This document shows, in pieces, positions 36,347 through 44,811 of a stretch of DNA of 64,000 nucleotides. Under the pieces are notes generated by a model. It made no database searches and had not been told where the DNA came from. It was given only the letters and a program-made list of their open reading frames with translations. Position numbers and translations under genes: made by a program. The number at the start of each line of letters is the position of its first letter. The stretch's first letter is position 1. The stretch lies in the NCBI RefSeq assembly GCF_024979295.1, contig NZ_JANLCJ010000001.1:186001-250000 (forward strand), read 5' to 3'. The stretch comes from Herbiconiux daphne (GTDB lineage Bacteria; Actinomycetota; Actinomycetes; Actinomycetales; Microbacteriaceae).

Positions 36347-36795
36347 GGCACACGCATCCGCTCACCGTGGTGATCTTCACCGTGGTCGGGCTCGCCGCCG
36401 GCTTCGTGCTCGAGGTGGGGCTCGCGGCCGCCGGTCAGCCCGTTCTCATTCCGCCCTACACGCTCACCATCACGCTCGTGGCCGCGGCCGTGATCGTGGT
36501 GGTGCTCGCCATCCCCATCCGCCGCGCCATCCGCGGGGTGTCGAACACCCGCATCAACCCGTTCCGGGCCATGCGCATCGTGGTGCTGGCCAAGGCCTCC
36601 AGCCTCGTGGGCGGCCTCATCGCGGGGTTCGGCGTGGGTGTGGTGGCCTTCTTGCTGACCCGCCCGGTGGTGGCCGATGTAGGCTCGTTGTGGCCGGGAA
36701 TCGCAACCGCGATCGCCGGGGCCGTGCTTCTCACGGCCGGCATCGTCGCGGAGCGGTTGTGCACACTGCCGCCCGATGAACCCGATGCGAAATGA
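36343..36795 (+). CDS. DUF3180 membrane protein
   Basis: The 150-residue integral membrane protein has four helices: VVIFTVVGLAAGFVLEVGLAA, LTITLVAAAVIVVVLAIPI, LVGGLIAGFGVGVVAFLL and ATAIAGAVLLTAGIVAE. NPFRAMRIVVLAKASSLVG in the middle is the family signature. The same gene follows folK in mycobacteria (Rv3605c type). It starts with GTG overlapping the folK stop codon. Function unknown. Confidence 0.85.
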   Translation: MRHTHPLTVVIFTVVGLAAGFVLEVGLAAAGQPVLIPPYTLTITLVAAAVIVVVLAIPIRRAIRGVSNTRINPFRAMRIVVLAKASSLVGGLIAGFGVGVVAFLLTRPVVADVGSLWPGIATAIAGAVLLTAGIVAERLCTLPPDEPDAK

Positions 36796-37321
36796 GAGTC
36801 GAGTGTCCACCCCCGACGACCTGAACCCCGCCGACGGCTCCGGTTCGAAGCGGCTCCTCGTAGGTGGCGAGTGGCAGGGCGTGAGCCCGAAATACGTCGG
36901 CGTCGAGGTGGTGTCGAGCATCATCAGCGGGCTCGTGCTCTGCGCGGTCGCCGTGGTGTTCGTGGTGATGGGCGCGTGGTTCGGCTGGATCCTGCTCGGC
37001 GTCGCCGTGGTCATCGCCGCCGTCATGCTGGTGCTCGCCCCCCGGCGCGTCCGCTCGATCGGTTATCAGCTGCGCGCCGACGACCTGGTGTTCCGGCGCG
37101 GCATCATGTTCCACCGGGTCGTCTCGGTGCCCTACGGCCGCATGCAGCTGATCGACATCAACCGGGGCCCGGTCGCGCGCGCCCTGGGCCTGGCCGAACT
37201 GAAGTTCGTGACGGCCGCCGCATCGACGGGGGTGTCGATCCCCGGCCTGGTCGACTCCGACGCCAACGACCTGCGCGACCAGCTGGTGGGCCTGGCCGAG
37301 ACGCGCCGGGTCGGGCTGTGA
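36776..37321 (+). CDS. PH-domain (YdbS-type) membrane protein
   Basis: The 181-residue protein has two hydrophobic helices (about residues 43-85, around IISGLVLCAVAVVFVVMGAW) followed by one bacterial PH domain: RSIGYQLRADDLVFRRGIMF, SVPYGRMQLIDINRGPVARALGLAELKF. It starts inside the end of the DUF3180 gene and its stop overlaps the start of a second, larger PH-domain protein. Both lie where actinobacterial ftsH-panC clusters have such genes. Probably a membrane complex; function unknown. Confidence 0.85.
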   Translation: MNPMRNESRVSTPDDLNPADGSGSKRLLVGGEWQGVSPKYVGVEVVSSIISGLVLCAVAVVFVVMGAWFGWILLGVAVVIAAVMLVLAPRRVRSIGYQLRADDLVFRRGIMFHRVVSVPYGRMQLIDINRGPVARALGLAELKFVTAAASTGVSIPGLVDSDANDLRDQLVGLAETRRVGL

Positions 37322-38940
37322 CCCAGCCGGCCGCGGGCGACCTCACCGACGGGCAGTGGCACCGCCTCCACCCCGCCACACCCCTGCTGCGCGGCGGCAT
37401 CATCCTCGTCGCCATCCTGGGGTTCGTGCTCGCCAACTTTCGGGAGCGCCTGGTCGACTGGGTGTTCGGCGCGCCCGAGCTGCCGGGCGACCCGCTGCAG
37501 ACCGCCTACGAGCGCGGCCAGCTCGGCTGGGCCGTCGTGGTGGTGGTCGTCGCCCTGATCGTGGGCATCGTGGGCTTCTACGCGTCGTGGCGCATGCACA
37601 GCTTCCGGGTCGGCGACGACGTGGTCGAGGTGCGCAGCGGCATCCTGTTCCGCACCCATAGGCGTGCGCGGCTCGACCGCATCCAGGGCATCGCGATCAG
37701 CCGCCCGCTCTTCGCCCGGCTGTTCGGCGCCGCCAAGTTCGACATCAGCGTCGCCGGGCAAGACGCCAAGGTGCAGCTGGCCTACCTGCGCAGCTCCGAT
37801 GCCGACCGGCTGCGGCACGACGTGCTCGTGCTGGCGTCGGGCGCACGCGCCGAGGTGAGCCCGGCGGCCCCGGCGGCGGCACTGACCGCTGCCGATGGCG
37901 CGTCCGCTCCGGATGCCGCGACCGCTCCGGATGCCGCGACCGGCGCGCACCCCGACACCGCCGCCGCGGCATCCGCCGGTCTGGTCAACCAGCGGGTGCG
38001 CGAGCTGCTCGCCCCGGAGCTCGACCCTTCGATCGCGCCGCCCGAGTCGGTGGTGCGCATTCCGCCCGCCCGGCTGATCGCCTCGCTCGTGCTGAGCGGT
38101 TTCACGGTGGTGCTGGTGCTCGTCGCCGCCGTGGTCGTGGTGAGCTCGCTGCTCGGCCGGCGCGAGTTCTTCCTGTTCCTCATTCTGCCCGGCGCGCTCG
38201 CCGCCATCGGCTACTACTTCAACCGCTTCACCAAGTCGCTGCGCTACAGCATCGCCGCCACGCCCGACGGCGTGCGGGTGGGCTTCGGCCTGCTCTCGAC
38301 GAGCAACGACACGCTGCCGCCGGGGCGCATCCACGCGATCGAGGTGAGCCAGCCCCTGCTCTGGCGGCCGGCCCGGTGGTGGATGATCCGCATCAACCGC
38401 GCGGGAGCCGCGGGCGAGGGCTCGGCCCAGACGAGCACGACCATGCTGCCGGTCGGCACGGTCGACGACGTGCGCAAGGTGCTCGGGCTGCTGCTGCCCG
38501 GCCTCGCCGGCGAGCACACCCGCGAACTCGTGCTCGCCGGGCTCACGGCCCCCAGCGGCGCCGGATTCACCGACGCCCCGCGGCGCGCCTGGCCGCTGCG
38601 CCCGTTCAGCTGGCGCCGCACCGGCTTCGCCGAGACGGATGACGCCATTCTGCTGCGCTCGGGGTTCGTGTGGCGGCATCTCACCGTGGTGCCGCTCGCC
38701 CGGGTGCAGAGCCTGCGGGTGTCGCAGGGCCCGGTGCTGCGGCTGCTCGACCTGGTGGAGCTCGCGGTGCACACGGTCGCCGGGCCGGTGCGGGCATCCG
38801 TCGCCGCCGTCGATCGCGCCACCGGAACCCGCGCGTTCGAGCGCTGGTCGGCCGAGGTGGTGGCCGCGGGCTCGAGCGACCGATCGCATCGCTGGGCGGA
38901 AGCGCCCGACGGAGCCGCGACCGAGAGCCCCCAGCCATGA
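37318..38940 (+). CDS. large PH-domain (YdbT-type) membrane protein
   Basis: The 540-residue protein has pairs of membrane helices each followed by a PH domain: helices near 28-42 and 65-85 then RLDRIQGIAISRPLFARLFG; helices at about 255-310 then LPPGRIHAIEVSQPLLWRPA; and a last PH part, VVPLARVQSLRVSQGPVLRLLDL. A low-complexity linker (about 180-225) is encoded by repeated GGATGCCGC-type DNA. It is the partner of the preceding smaller PH protein. Role unknown; envelope stress or membrane transport have been suggested for relatives. Confidence 0.82.
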   Translation: MTQPAAGDLTDGQWHRLHPATPLLRGGIILVAILGFVLANFRERLVDWVFGAPELPGDPLQTAYERGQLGWAVVVVVVALIVGIVGFYASWRMHSFRVGDDVVEVRSGILFRTHRRARLDRIQGIAISRPLFARLFGAAKFDISVAGQDAKVQLAYLRSSDADRLRHDVLVLASGARAEVSPAAPAAALTAADGASAPDAATAPDAATGAHPDTAAAASAGLVNQRVRELLAPELDPSIAPPESVVRIPPARLIASLVLSGFTVVLVLVAAVVVVSSLLGRREFFLFLILPGALAAIGYYFNRFTKSLRYSIAATPDGVRVGFGLLSTSNDTLPPGRIHAIEVSQPLLWRPARWWMIRINRAGAAGEGSAQTSTTMLPVGTVDDVRKVLGLLLPGLAGEHTRELVLAGLTAPSGAGFTDAPRRAWPLRPFSWRRTGFAETDDAILLRSGFVWRHLTVVPLARVQSLRVSQGPVLRLLDLVELAVHTVAGPVRASVAAVDRATGTRAFERWSAEVVAAGSSDRSHRWAEAPDGAATESPQP

Positions 38941-38982
38941 GACCCCGAGATGAGACCCCCGAGATGAGACCCCCGAGATGAG
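38937..38982 (+). repeat. tandem ATGA-containing repeat
   Basis: Three units of 13-14 bp (ATGAGACCCCGAG, then two ATGAGACCCCCGAG) begin exactly at the stop codon of the PH gene and are followed by another ATGAGG. Each unit contains an overlapping start and stop (ATGA). It lies just before the DUF2520 gene. Confidence 0.7.
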
Positions 38983-38991
38983 GCCGACAGC

Positions 38992-39696
38992 ATGAAGCCC
39001 TCCGAACGCACCGGCCGCCTCGGCGTCGGCATCATCGGCGCCGGCCGCGTCGGCCCCGTGCTCGGCGCGGCGCTCGCGGGAGCCGGGCACGCCATCGTGG
39101 GCGTCTCGGCCATCTCCGAGCAGAGCCGCGAGCGCGCCGACGCCATGCTCCCCGGTGTTCCCGTGCTGACCATCCCCGAGCTCGTCGAGCGCAGCGAACT
39201 CGTCGTGCTCGCGGTGCCGTCGCGCGAACTGGCCTCGCTCATCGCCGGGCTCGCCGAAACCGGCACGTGGCAGATGGGGCAGCTCGTGCTGCACACCGCG
39301 CCGGAGTTCGGCATCGACATCTTCGCGCCCGCCCGCGCGGCCGGCGTCATCCCGCTCGCCGTGCACCCGGCGATGTCGTTCACGGGCACGAGCGTCGACA
39401 TCGCCCGGCTCGCCGGAACCTACTTCGCCGTCACCGCCCCCGGCGCCGTGCTGCCGATCGGTCAGGCGCTCGTGGTCGAGATGGGCGGCGAACCCGTCGT
39501 GGTGGCCGAGGCTGATCGCGCGGCCTACGCCGAGGCCATCGAGACGGCGACGACCTTCTCGACGGCCATCGTCGACCAGGCCGCCGGCCTCCTCGCGGGC
39601 ATCGGCATCGAGGCGCCCGGGCGCCTGCTCGCGCCCCTCGTGCGGTCGTCGGTCGAGAACGCGCTGGCGCGCACGGGCGGCGTGGTTCCCGAGTAG
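38992..39696 (+). CDS. Rossmann-fold DUF2520 protein
   Basis: The 234-residue protein has an NAD(P)-binding start (GVGIIGAGRVGPVLGAALA, about 11-29), LVVLAVPSRELASLIAGLAE and LAVHPAMSFTGTS, and a C-terminal helical domain of the ketopantoate-reductase-like type. It is directly upstream of panC, as in mycobacteria (Rv3603c). The fold and position make a role in pantothenate synthesis possible, but DUF2520 has no proven reaction that I can cite. It overlaps nothing and has its own ATG. Confidence 0.8.
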   Translation: MKPSERTGRLGVGIIGAGRVGPVLGAALAGAGHAIVGVSAISEQSRERADAMLPGVPVLTIPELVERSELVVLAVPSRELASLIAGLAETGTWQMGQLVLHTAPEFGIDIFAPARAAGVIPLAVHPAMSFTGTSVDIARLAGTYFAVTAPGAVLPIGQALVVEMGGEPVVVAEADRAAYAEAIETATTFSTAIVDQAAGLLAGIGIEAPGRLLAPLVRSSVENALARTGGVVPE

Positions 39697-39787
39697 CATC
39701 GTCACGGCGGTCGGCGACCCGAGTCGTGCTGCCGCGGCAGCCGAGCGCCGCACCGCACCGAGCAGCACAGCACCAGAGGAGCATCCG

Positions 39788-40708
39788 GTGGCAGAAGCCG
39801 TTTCCGACACGAGCCCCGCGCAGACTCCGATCGTCGCCACGACCATCGACGAGGTGCGCCGGGCCATCGAGCTCGCCGCTGCCCGCCCGCACGACGGCTT
39901 CACGGCGCCCGCGGCCGGGCGCGCCCGCGTGGCGTTGGTGCCCACGATGGGCGCCCTGCACGACGGCCACCTCGCGCTCGTCGAGCGAGCCACCGAGGTC
40001 GCCGACATCGTGGTGGTCTCGATCTTCGTCAACCCGCTGCAGTTCAACGATCCCGCCGATCTCGAGCGCTACCCGCGCGATCTCGAGGGCGACTTGCGCA
40101 CCCTCACGGGGCGTGGTGTCGACATCGTCTTCGCTCCGGATGCCGCCGAGCTCTACCCCCACGGAGACACCGCCACCCGGGTCACCGCCGGCCGAGTGGG
40201 CTCGTTGTTCGAGGGCCGCAGCCGCCCCGGTCATTTCGACGGCGTGCTGACGGTCGTGGCCAAGCTCATCAACGCGGTGGGGCCGCAGCGCATCCTGTTC
40301 GGCGAGAAAGACGCCCAGCAGGTCTTTCTGGTGTCGCGCATGGTCGACGACCTCAACATGCCGGTGGCGGTCGAGGTGGTCGAGACCGTGCGCGACGACG
40401 ACGGCCTCGCCCTCTCGAGCCGCAACCGGTTCCTCGACGCCAACGAGCGCCGCGCGGCGCTCACCCTGCCGCACGTGCTCGAGGCCGCGGAGTCGGCCTC
40501 CGACCGGGGCATCGACGCGGTGCTCGCGGCGGCGCAGTCGGCCGCGATGGGTGAGCAGCTGGTCACGGTCGACTACCTGGCGGTGGTGCATCCGTCGACC
40601 TTCCTGCCCGTCGACGACGACTACACGGGCAAGGCGCGAGTGATCGTCGCCGCGAAGGTCGGCGACACCCGCCTCATCGACAACGCCGCCATCTACCTCG
40701 GGCACTGA
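39788..40708 (+). CDS. panC: pantoate-beta-alanine ligase
   Basis: The 306-residue ligase makes pantothenate from pantoate, beta-alanine and ATP. It has PTMGALHDGHLALVERA (HIGH-like, about 52-68), FVNPLQFN, GSLFEGRSRPGHFDGVLTVV, FGEKDAQQ and SSRNRFL (KMSKS-like). Its GTG start follows AGAGGAGCATCCG. The usual panD and coaX do not follow; the next gene is a regulator, so beta-alanine would come from elsewhere. Confidence 0.94.
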   Translation: MAEAVSDTSPAQTPIVATTIDEVRRAIELAAARPHDGFTAPAAGRARVALVPTMGALHDGHLALVERATEVADIVVVSIFVNPLQFNDPADLERYPRDLEGDLRTLTGRGVDIVFAPDAAELYPHGDTATRVTAGRVGSLFEGRSRPGHFDGVLTVVAKLINAVGPQRILFGEKDAQQVFLVSRMVDDLNMPVAVEVVETVRDDDGLALSSRNRFLDANERRAALTLPHVLEAAESASDRGIDAVLAAAQSAAMGEQLVTVDYLAVVHPSTFLPVDDDYTGKARVIVAAKVGDTRLIDNAAIYLGH

Positions 40709-40814
40709 CCGCGAGAGCGCCCAGGTTTCCGAGCGGCGTGGCGGCCCGCGAACAGGGTGCCGATCGGTCATTCGACCCATTCCCCCCGGCGGCCCACGAG
40801 CCTAGACTGCTGCC

Positions 40815-43655
40815 GTGATCGGCGACGACACCACCTTCTCGACCAGCGGCTTCGCCGTGGGGCGGAGTGCGCTCGTCGGCGGGTCGGGGATCGTCGACCT
40901 CGCCGAGCAGCGATGGGCCCGGGCCTCGGCAGGTGAGGGCCTGCTGCTGTTGCTGGCCGGTGAGGCCGGCATCGGCAAGAGCCGCATGCTGCGCGAGATC
41001 GCCGACCGCATCGGAACGTCGGCCCGTTTTCTCGGCGGCAGCACCTGGCCGAAAGACTCCGAGGTCGCCGGATCGTTGCTGCTCGACCTCGCCGACGACC
41101 TCACCCGCGCCGGCGACACCGAGCACGCCGCGCGGCTCACGGCGCTGCTGGCGTCGCGCGACCGAGACGACCCGCTGCTGAGGCGCATCCTGCTGCACGA
41201 CCTGGTGGCGATCCTGCTCGAGCTGCTCGCCGAGCAGCCGACGGTGCTGCGCTTCGAAGACCTGCACTGGGCCGACGAGCTCAGCCTCGACGTGCTGGCG
41301 CGCCTGGCCACCGAGCTGCCCCGCATGCCGGGCCTCGTGATCGCGACCTATCGCAGCGACGAGGTGTTCGCCGGCAGCCCCCTGATGAGCTGGCGCGGGC
41401 GACTGCTCGCGCAGCGCGTCGCCGAAGAGGTGCGCCTGCCCCGTTTCGACCTGGCGGCCACCGGGGACCTGATCGCCGCGCTCACCGGCGCCGTCGCGCC
41501 GACCGAGTTCACCGCGCTGCTCCATCAGCGCAGCGACGGCATCCCGCTGCACATCGAGGAACTCGTGGTGGCGGGCGAGGGCGCACGAGTGCCCGACACC
41601 CTCGCCGATGCGGTGCGGGCGAGGGCCGAGCAGCTCGACGCCGAGACGAAAGACGTGCTGGCCGCCGCCGCCATCGTGGGCTGCCGCTTCGACCTGGGGC
41701 TGCTCACCGAACTGCTCGACGCCGACGACCGGGTGGTCGACCAGGCCATGCGGTCGCTGCTCGACCACTCCTTCATCGTCGAGACGGCGGCGGGCTTCGA
41801 GTTCCGCCACGCCCTGCTGCGCGACGTGGTGCACGACGACGTGCCGCCGCTGCGCCGCCGCGCCCTGCACGAGGTCGTGGCCCTCGCGGCCGTGGCGCGC
41901 CATGCCCGCCCCGCCTTCATCTCGGAGCACTTCGAGCTCGCCGGGCTGCCGGATGCCGCCTACCCCTACGCCCTCGACGGCGCACGGTCGGCTGCGCACG
42001 TCTCCGCCCACCGCGAGGCGGCCAGGCTCTACCGGCGCGCGGTGCTCACCCGGCCCGAGACCGTAGGAGGCTGCGACCGGGCGCGGCTGCACGCCGAGTG
42101 CGCCCGCGAGCTCGCGTCGAACGACGAGGTGGCGGATGCCGCCGAGCACTACCGCCTGGCGATCGACCTCTACCGCTCCGAGGGCGACCCGGTGGCAGCC
42201 GCGCGGCTCGTGCCGCCCTCGATCGCGGTGCGCCACCTGCTGGGCGACGACCTCGACACCCGCTGCGCCGTGGTGCGGGCGACGCTCGCCGACCTCGACG
42301 GGCTGCCCGGCGGCGGCCCCGAGGCTGTGCGGGCCGAACTGCTCGCCTCGCTCGCCGCCGCCCACATGCTCGATCGCCGCCTCGACAGCGGGCTGTCGTT
42401 CGCGCTCGAGGCCCAGACCCTCGCCGCCGCAGCGCCCGACGGGCGGCTCGACATCGACATCAGAAGCACCCTCGGCGCCTTGCGCGTGTTCGCCGGCCGG
42501 GGAGACGAGGGGTGGGCCGGCCTCGCGTCGGCCATCGAGGCAGGCCGGGCGGCGGGGTTCGAGGCCGAGAGTGCGCGGGCCTATCGCATGGCCGCGAGCT
42601 CGGCCTCGGTGCTGGTGGAATACGACCTCGCGAGCGGTTGGCTCGACGCGGGCATCGACTACGCCGCCGAGACCGAGAACTGGAACGACCACAACTACCT
42701 CACCGCCCACCTCGCCCACGTGCGCTGGGCGCAGGGGCGGTGGCCCGAGGCCGATCAGCTCGCCCGCCGGGCGCTCGCCGATGCCGGAGGCATCACCACT
42801 CGCGTGACAGCGCTGCACGTGCTCGGCTTCCTCGCCGTGGGCCGGGGCCGATTCGGTGAGGCGGCAGCCACCCTGCGCGAGGCGCGTGCGATCGGCGAGC
42901 GGATGGGGGAGCTGCAGCGGCTGGCGCCCGCTCTCTGGGGGCTCGCCGAGCTCGCGTCGGCCGAGGGCGACGCGGCGCAGGCGGTCGAGCTGAGCGAGCA
43001 GGCCTACCGCGCGTCGGCGTCGGTGCACGACGCGGCCTATCTCTTTCCGTTCGTGGTCACCGGCACGCGGGCGCGGCTCACGTTGCACCACAGCGAGGCC
43101 GCGCGCGACTGGCTCGCCCGCTGCTCGGCACTGCTGCTGCGCCGCGGCATCCCGGGCACGCTGCCGGCGCTCGACCACGCCGAGGGGCTGCTGCAGCTCG
43201 ATCAGGGCCGCACGGGCGCGGCCCGGGAGCTGCTCGAGCGCGCCGAACGGGCCTGGCAGGCCCGGGGGCGCTTCTGGGAGGGCACGTTCGCGCTCACTGA
43301 TCTCGCACGCTGCGCGCTGCGGTCACGGCGCTCCGGCGAAGCGGCCGCCTACCTCGACCGGGTGCGCGAGCGCGCCGACGCCTCGGGCGCCGACCTGTTC
43401 GCGCGGCTGGCGGGGCGCATCGCCCGCTCCGGCCTGGCGGGCGCCGGGGGCGACGCCGCCGGGCCGCTGACCGCCCGCGAGTTCGAGGTCGCGCGCCTCG
43501 TCGCGAGCGGTGCGACCAACCGCGAGATCGCGACGGCCCTCACCATCTCGCCGAAGACCGTGTCGGCCCACGTCGAGCACATCCTCGCCAAGCTCGGCGC
43601 CGCGCGCCGGACCGAGATCGCGAGCTGGGTGGCCCAGGCGCCGGTCGCGCGCTGA
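40815..43655 (+). CDS. LuxR-family regulator of the LAL type
   Basis: A large ATP-binding regulator of 946 residues. The N-terminal NTPase has Walker A AGEAGIGKSRML (about 47-58) and a Walker B-like LRFEDLHWADE. A long helical TPR-like middle region follows, then a C-terminal LuxR helix-turn-helix: LTAREFEVARLVASGATNREIATALTISPKTVSAHVEHILAKLGA. Such proteins sense a metabolite and switch on nearby pathways. It follows panC by 106 bp and is probably separate. Target unknown. Confidence 0.85.
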   Translation: MIGDDTTFSTSGFAVGRSALVGGSGIVDLAEQRWARASAGEGLLLLLAGEAGIGKSRMLREIADRIGTSARFLGGSTWPKDSEVAGSLLLDLADDLTRAGDTEHAARLTALLASRDRDDPLLRRILLHDLVAILLELLAEQPTVLRFEDLHWADELSLDVLARLATELPRMPGLVIATYRSDEVFAGSPLMSWRGRLLAQRVAEEVRLPRFDLAATGDLIAALTGAVAPTEFTALLHQRSDGIPLHIEELVVAGEGARVPDTLADAVRARAEQLDAETKDVLAAAAIVGCRFDLGLLTELLDADDRVVDQAMRSLLDHSFIVETAAGFEFRHALLRDVVHDDVPPLRRRALHEVVALAAVARHARPAFISEHFELAGLPDAAYPYALDGARSAAHVSAHREAARLYRRAVLTRPETVGGCDRARLHAECARELASNDEVADAAEHYRLAIDLYRSEGDPVAAARLVPPSIAVRHLLGDDLDTRCAVVRATLADLDGLPGGGPEAVRAELLASLAAAHMLDRRLDSGLSFALEAQTLAAAAPDGRLDIDIRSTLGALRVFAGRGDEGWAGLASAIEAGRAAGFEAESARAYRMAASSASVLVEYDLASGWLDAGIDYAAETENWNDHNYLTAHLAHVRWAQGRWPEADQLARRALADAGGITTRVTALHVLGFLAVGRGRFGEAAATLREARAIGERMGELQRLAPALWGLAELASAEGDAAQAVELSEQAYRASASVHDAAYLFPFVVTGTRARLTLHHSEAARDWLARCSALLLRRGIPGTLPALDHAEGLLQLDQGRTGAARELLERAERAWQARGRFWEGTFALTDLARCALRSRRSGEAAAYLDRVRERADASGADLFARLAGRIARSGLAGAGGDAAGPLTAREFEVARLVASGATNREIATALTISPKTVSAHVEHILAKLGAARRTEIASWVAQAPVAR

Positions 43656-43656
43656 C

Positions 43657-43727
43657 GCTGCGACCAGGGCCGGATCAGGGCGGATCAGGCCCGATCAGCA
43701 GCAGACCAGTGGCAGACCAGCGCCGGA
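43657..43727. repeat. short degenerate tandem repeat between genes
   Basis: Degenerate GGATCAGG and CAGACCAG(C/T) units fill the 70 bp between two convergent genes (LAL regulator and LysM lipoprotein). No clear terminator hairpin is seen. Confidence 0.4.
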
Positions 43728-44660
43728 TCACCGCAGCGACGGGTCGAGCACGAGCGACTCGCCGGCGTAGACGTTCTCGTCGTCGACGACGCCCTGGTTC
43801 AGGCGGCCGGCGCTGAGATAGAGCAGCTGTGCCGGCGCCACGCCGAAGCGCGCGGCGATCGCGGTGAGGGTGTCACCCGCGGCCACCTCGTAGCGGAGCG
43901 GCCGGCCGGCGTCGTCCACGGTGACCGAGCCGCTCGCACCGGCCACCGCGCCCGTGTCGACCGCGGGAGCCACGGTCTGCGCGATCGTCCAGGTGAGGTC
44001 GGCGATGCCGATCACGTCGCCGTAGCACCCCTCGAAGCCCTCGGGCCCCGCACCCTCGGCCGGCGCGTAGACCTCCGCGCGATCGAGAAAGCCGGGGTCG
44101 GCCGAGGGGAATTCGTCGACCGGCCCCATCGGGAACCGCTGCTCCTCGCTGGCCGAGAGCTGCGGAAGAGCGAAGGCGAAGCCCTCGGGGTTGTAGCAAC
44201 CGAGGGTGCTGGAGCCGGCCGACACGAAAGTCGTCTGCAGCGGCCGCGAATCGCTCGTGGTGAACCCGGTGAACACGGCCTCGAGCATGCGGTCGTGCGT
44301 CGTCACGATCTCGATCGTGCCGGTGACGGCCTGGTCGGGCGACTGGATGGTGCCGCGGCCCAGAACGGTGTCGGCGGGCAGCGGCTCGAAGACCCACTCG
44401 GCCGAACCGGAGGGGGCTGCGGGCGTGGCGGCGGCCGCGGCATCCGTCGATCCGGTGGCTGATGACGTGGTGCCGAACGACGAGGTGCCGGATGCCGCGA
44501 CCGGATGCTCGCCCGTCGTGCCCGCGCACCCGCCGAGAAGCACCACCCCGGCCAGCACGGCTCCGGCCCGCGCCACCCCGGCCCGCACAGCTCCGGCCCG
44601 CACAGCCCCGGCCCGCACCACCGCCGCTCGCGCCCTGATCGAATCCCCGTCGCCGACCAT
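43728..44660 (-). CDS. lipoprotein with a C-terminal LysM domain
   Basis: The 310-residue precursor has a signal peptide built from repeats ([19 protein letters not shown]) and a lipobox LLGGC. The mature part starts with a Thr/Ser/Ala linker and then a domain of unknown family with two Cys ([11 protein letters not shown] and [10 protein letters not shown]). The C-terminal 55 residues are a LysM module ([31 protein letters not shown]), which binds peptidoglycan. It would sit in the membrane and hold the wall. Start ATG 44660; longer frames overlap the lysS start region and are rejected. Confidence 0.75.
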   Translation of the reverse strand: MVGDGDSIRARAAVVRAGAVRAGAVRAGVARAGAVLAGVVLLGGCAGTTGEHPVAASGTSSFGTTSSATGSTDAAAAATPAAPSGSAEWVFEPLPADTVLGRGTIQSPDQAVTGTIEIVTTHDRMLEAVFTGFTTSDSRPLQTTFVSAGSSTLGCYNPEGFAFALPQLSASEEQRFPMGPVDEFPSADPGFLDRAEVYAPAEGAGPEGFEGCYGDVIGIADLTWTIAQTVAPAVDTGAVAGASGSVTVDDAGRPLRYEVAAGDTLTAIAARFGVAPAQLLYLSAGRLNQGVVDDENVYAGESLVLDPSLR

Positions 44661-44776
44661 CGTGCACCCCCTGCCACGCCCCCGCGTCGAGCACGACGAT
44701 AGCCGAACGCGATGGGACAGGTGTTCCCATCGCCCCGCGAAGGGTCTCGCCCAGCAGACCGGGCCCTCGCGCCCGG

Positions 44777-44782
44777 TAAACT
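44777..44782 (+). promoter_or_regulatory. possible -10 box of lysS
   Basis: TAAACT lies 30 bp before the lysS ATG in GC-rich DNA and has the TANNNT form. No convincing -35 box is seen 17-18 bp upstream. Confidence 0.35.
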
Positions 44783-44811
44783 GGGGCCGACTTCGAGGAG
44801 ATCCGTTCCGC

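Noticed and set aside
37132..40047. Very long minus-strand open frame (971 codons)
   Set aside because: It is antisense to the PH-domain, DUF2520 and panC genes, has no recognisable domain, and reads as Arg/His/Gly-rich sequence typical of GC-rich shadow frames.
40709..40814. panD or a lsr2-like gene after panC or before clpC
   Set aside because: No frame with the fitting length or motifs exists in these gaps.
40674..43178. Minus-strand open frame of 834 codons
   Set aside because: Antisense to the LAL regulator, with no motif; the plus-strand protein has clear Walker and LuxR motifs.
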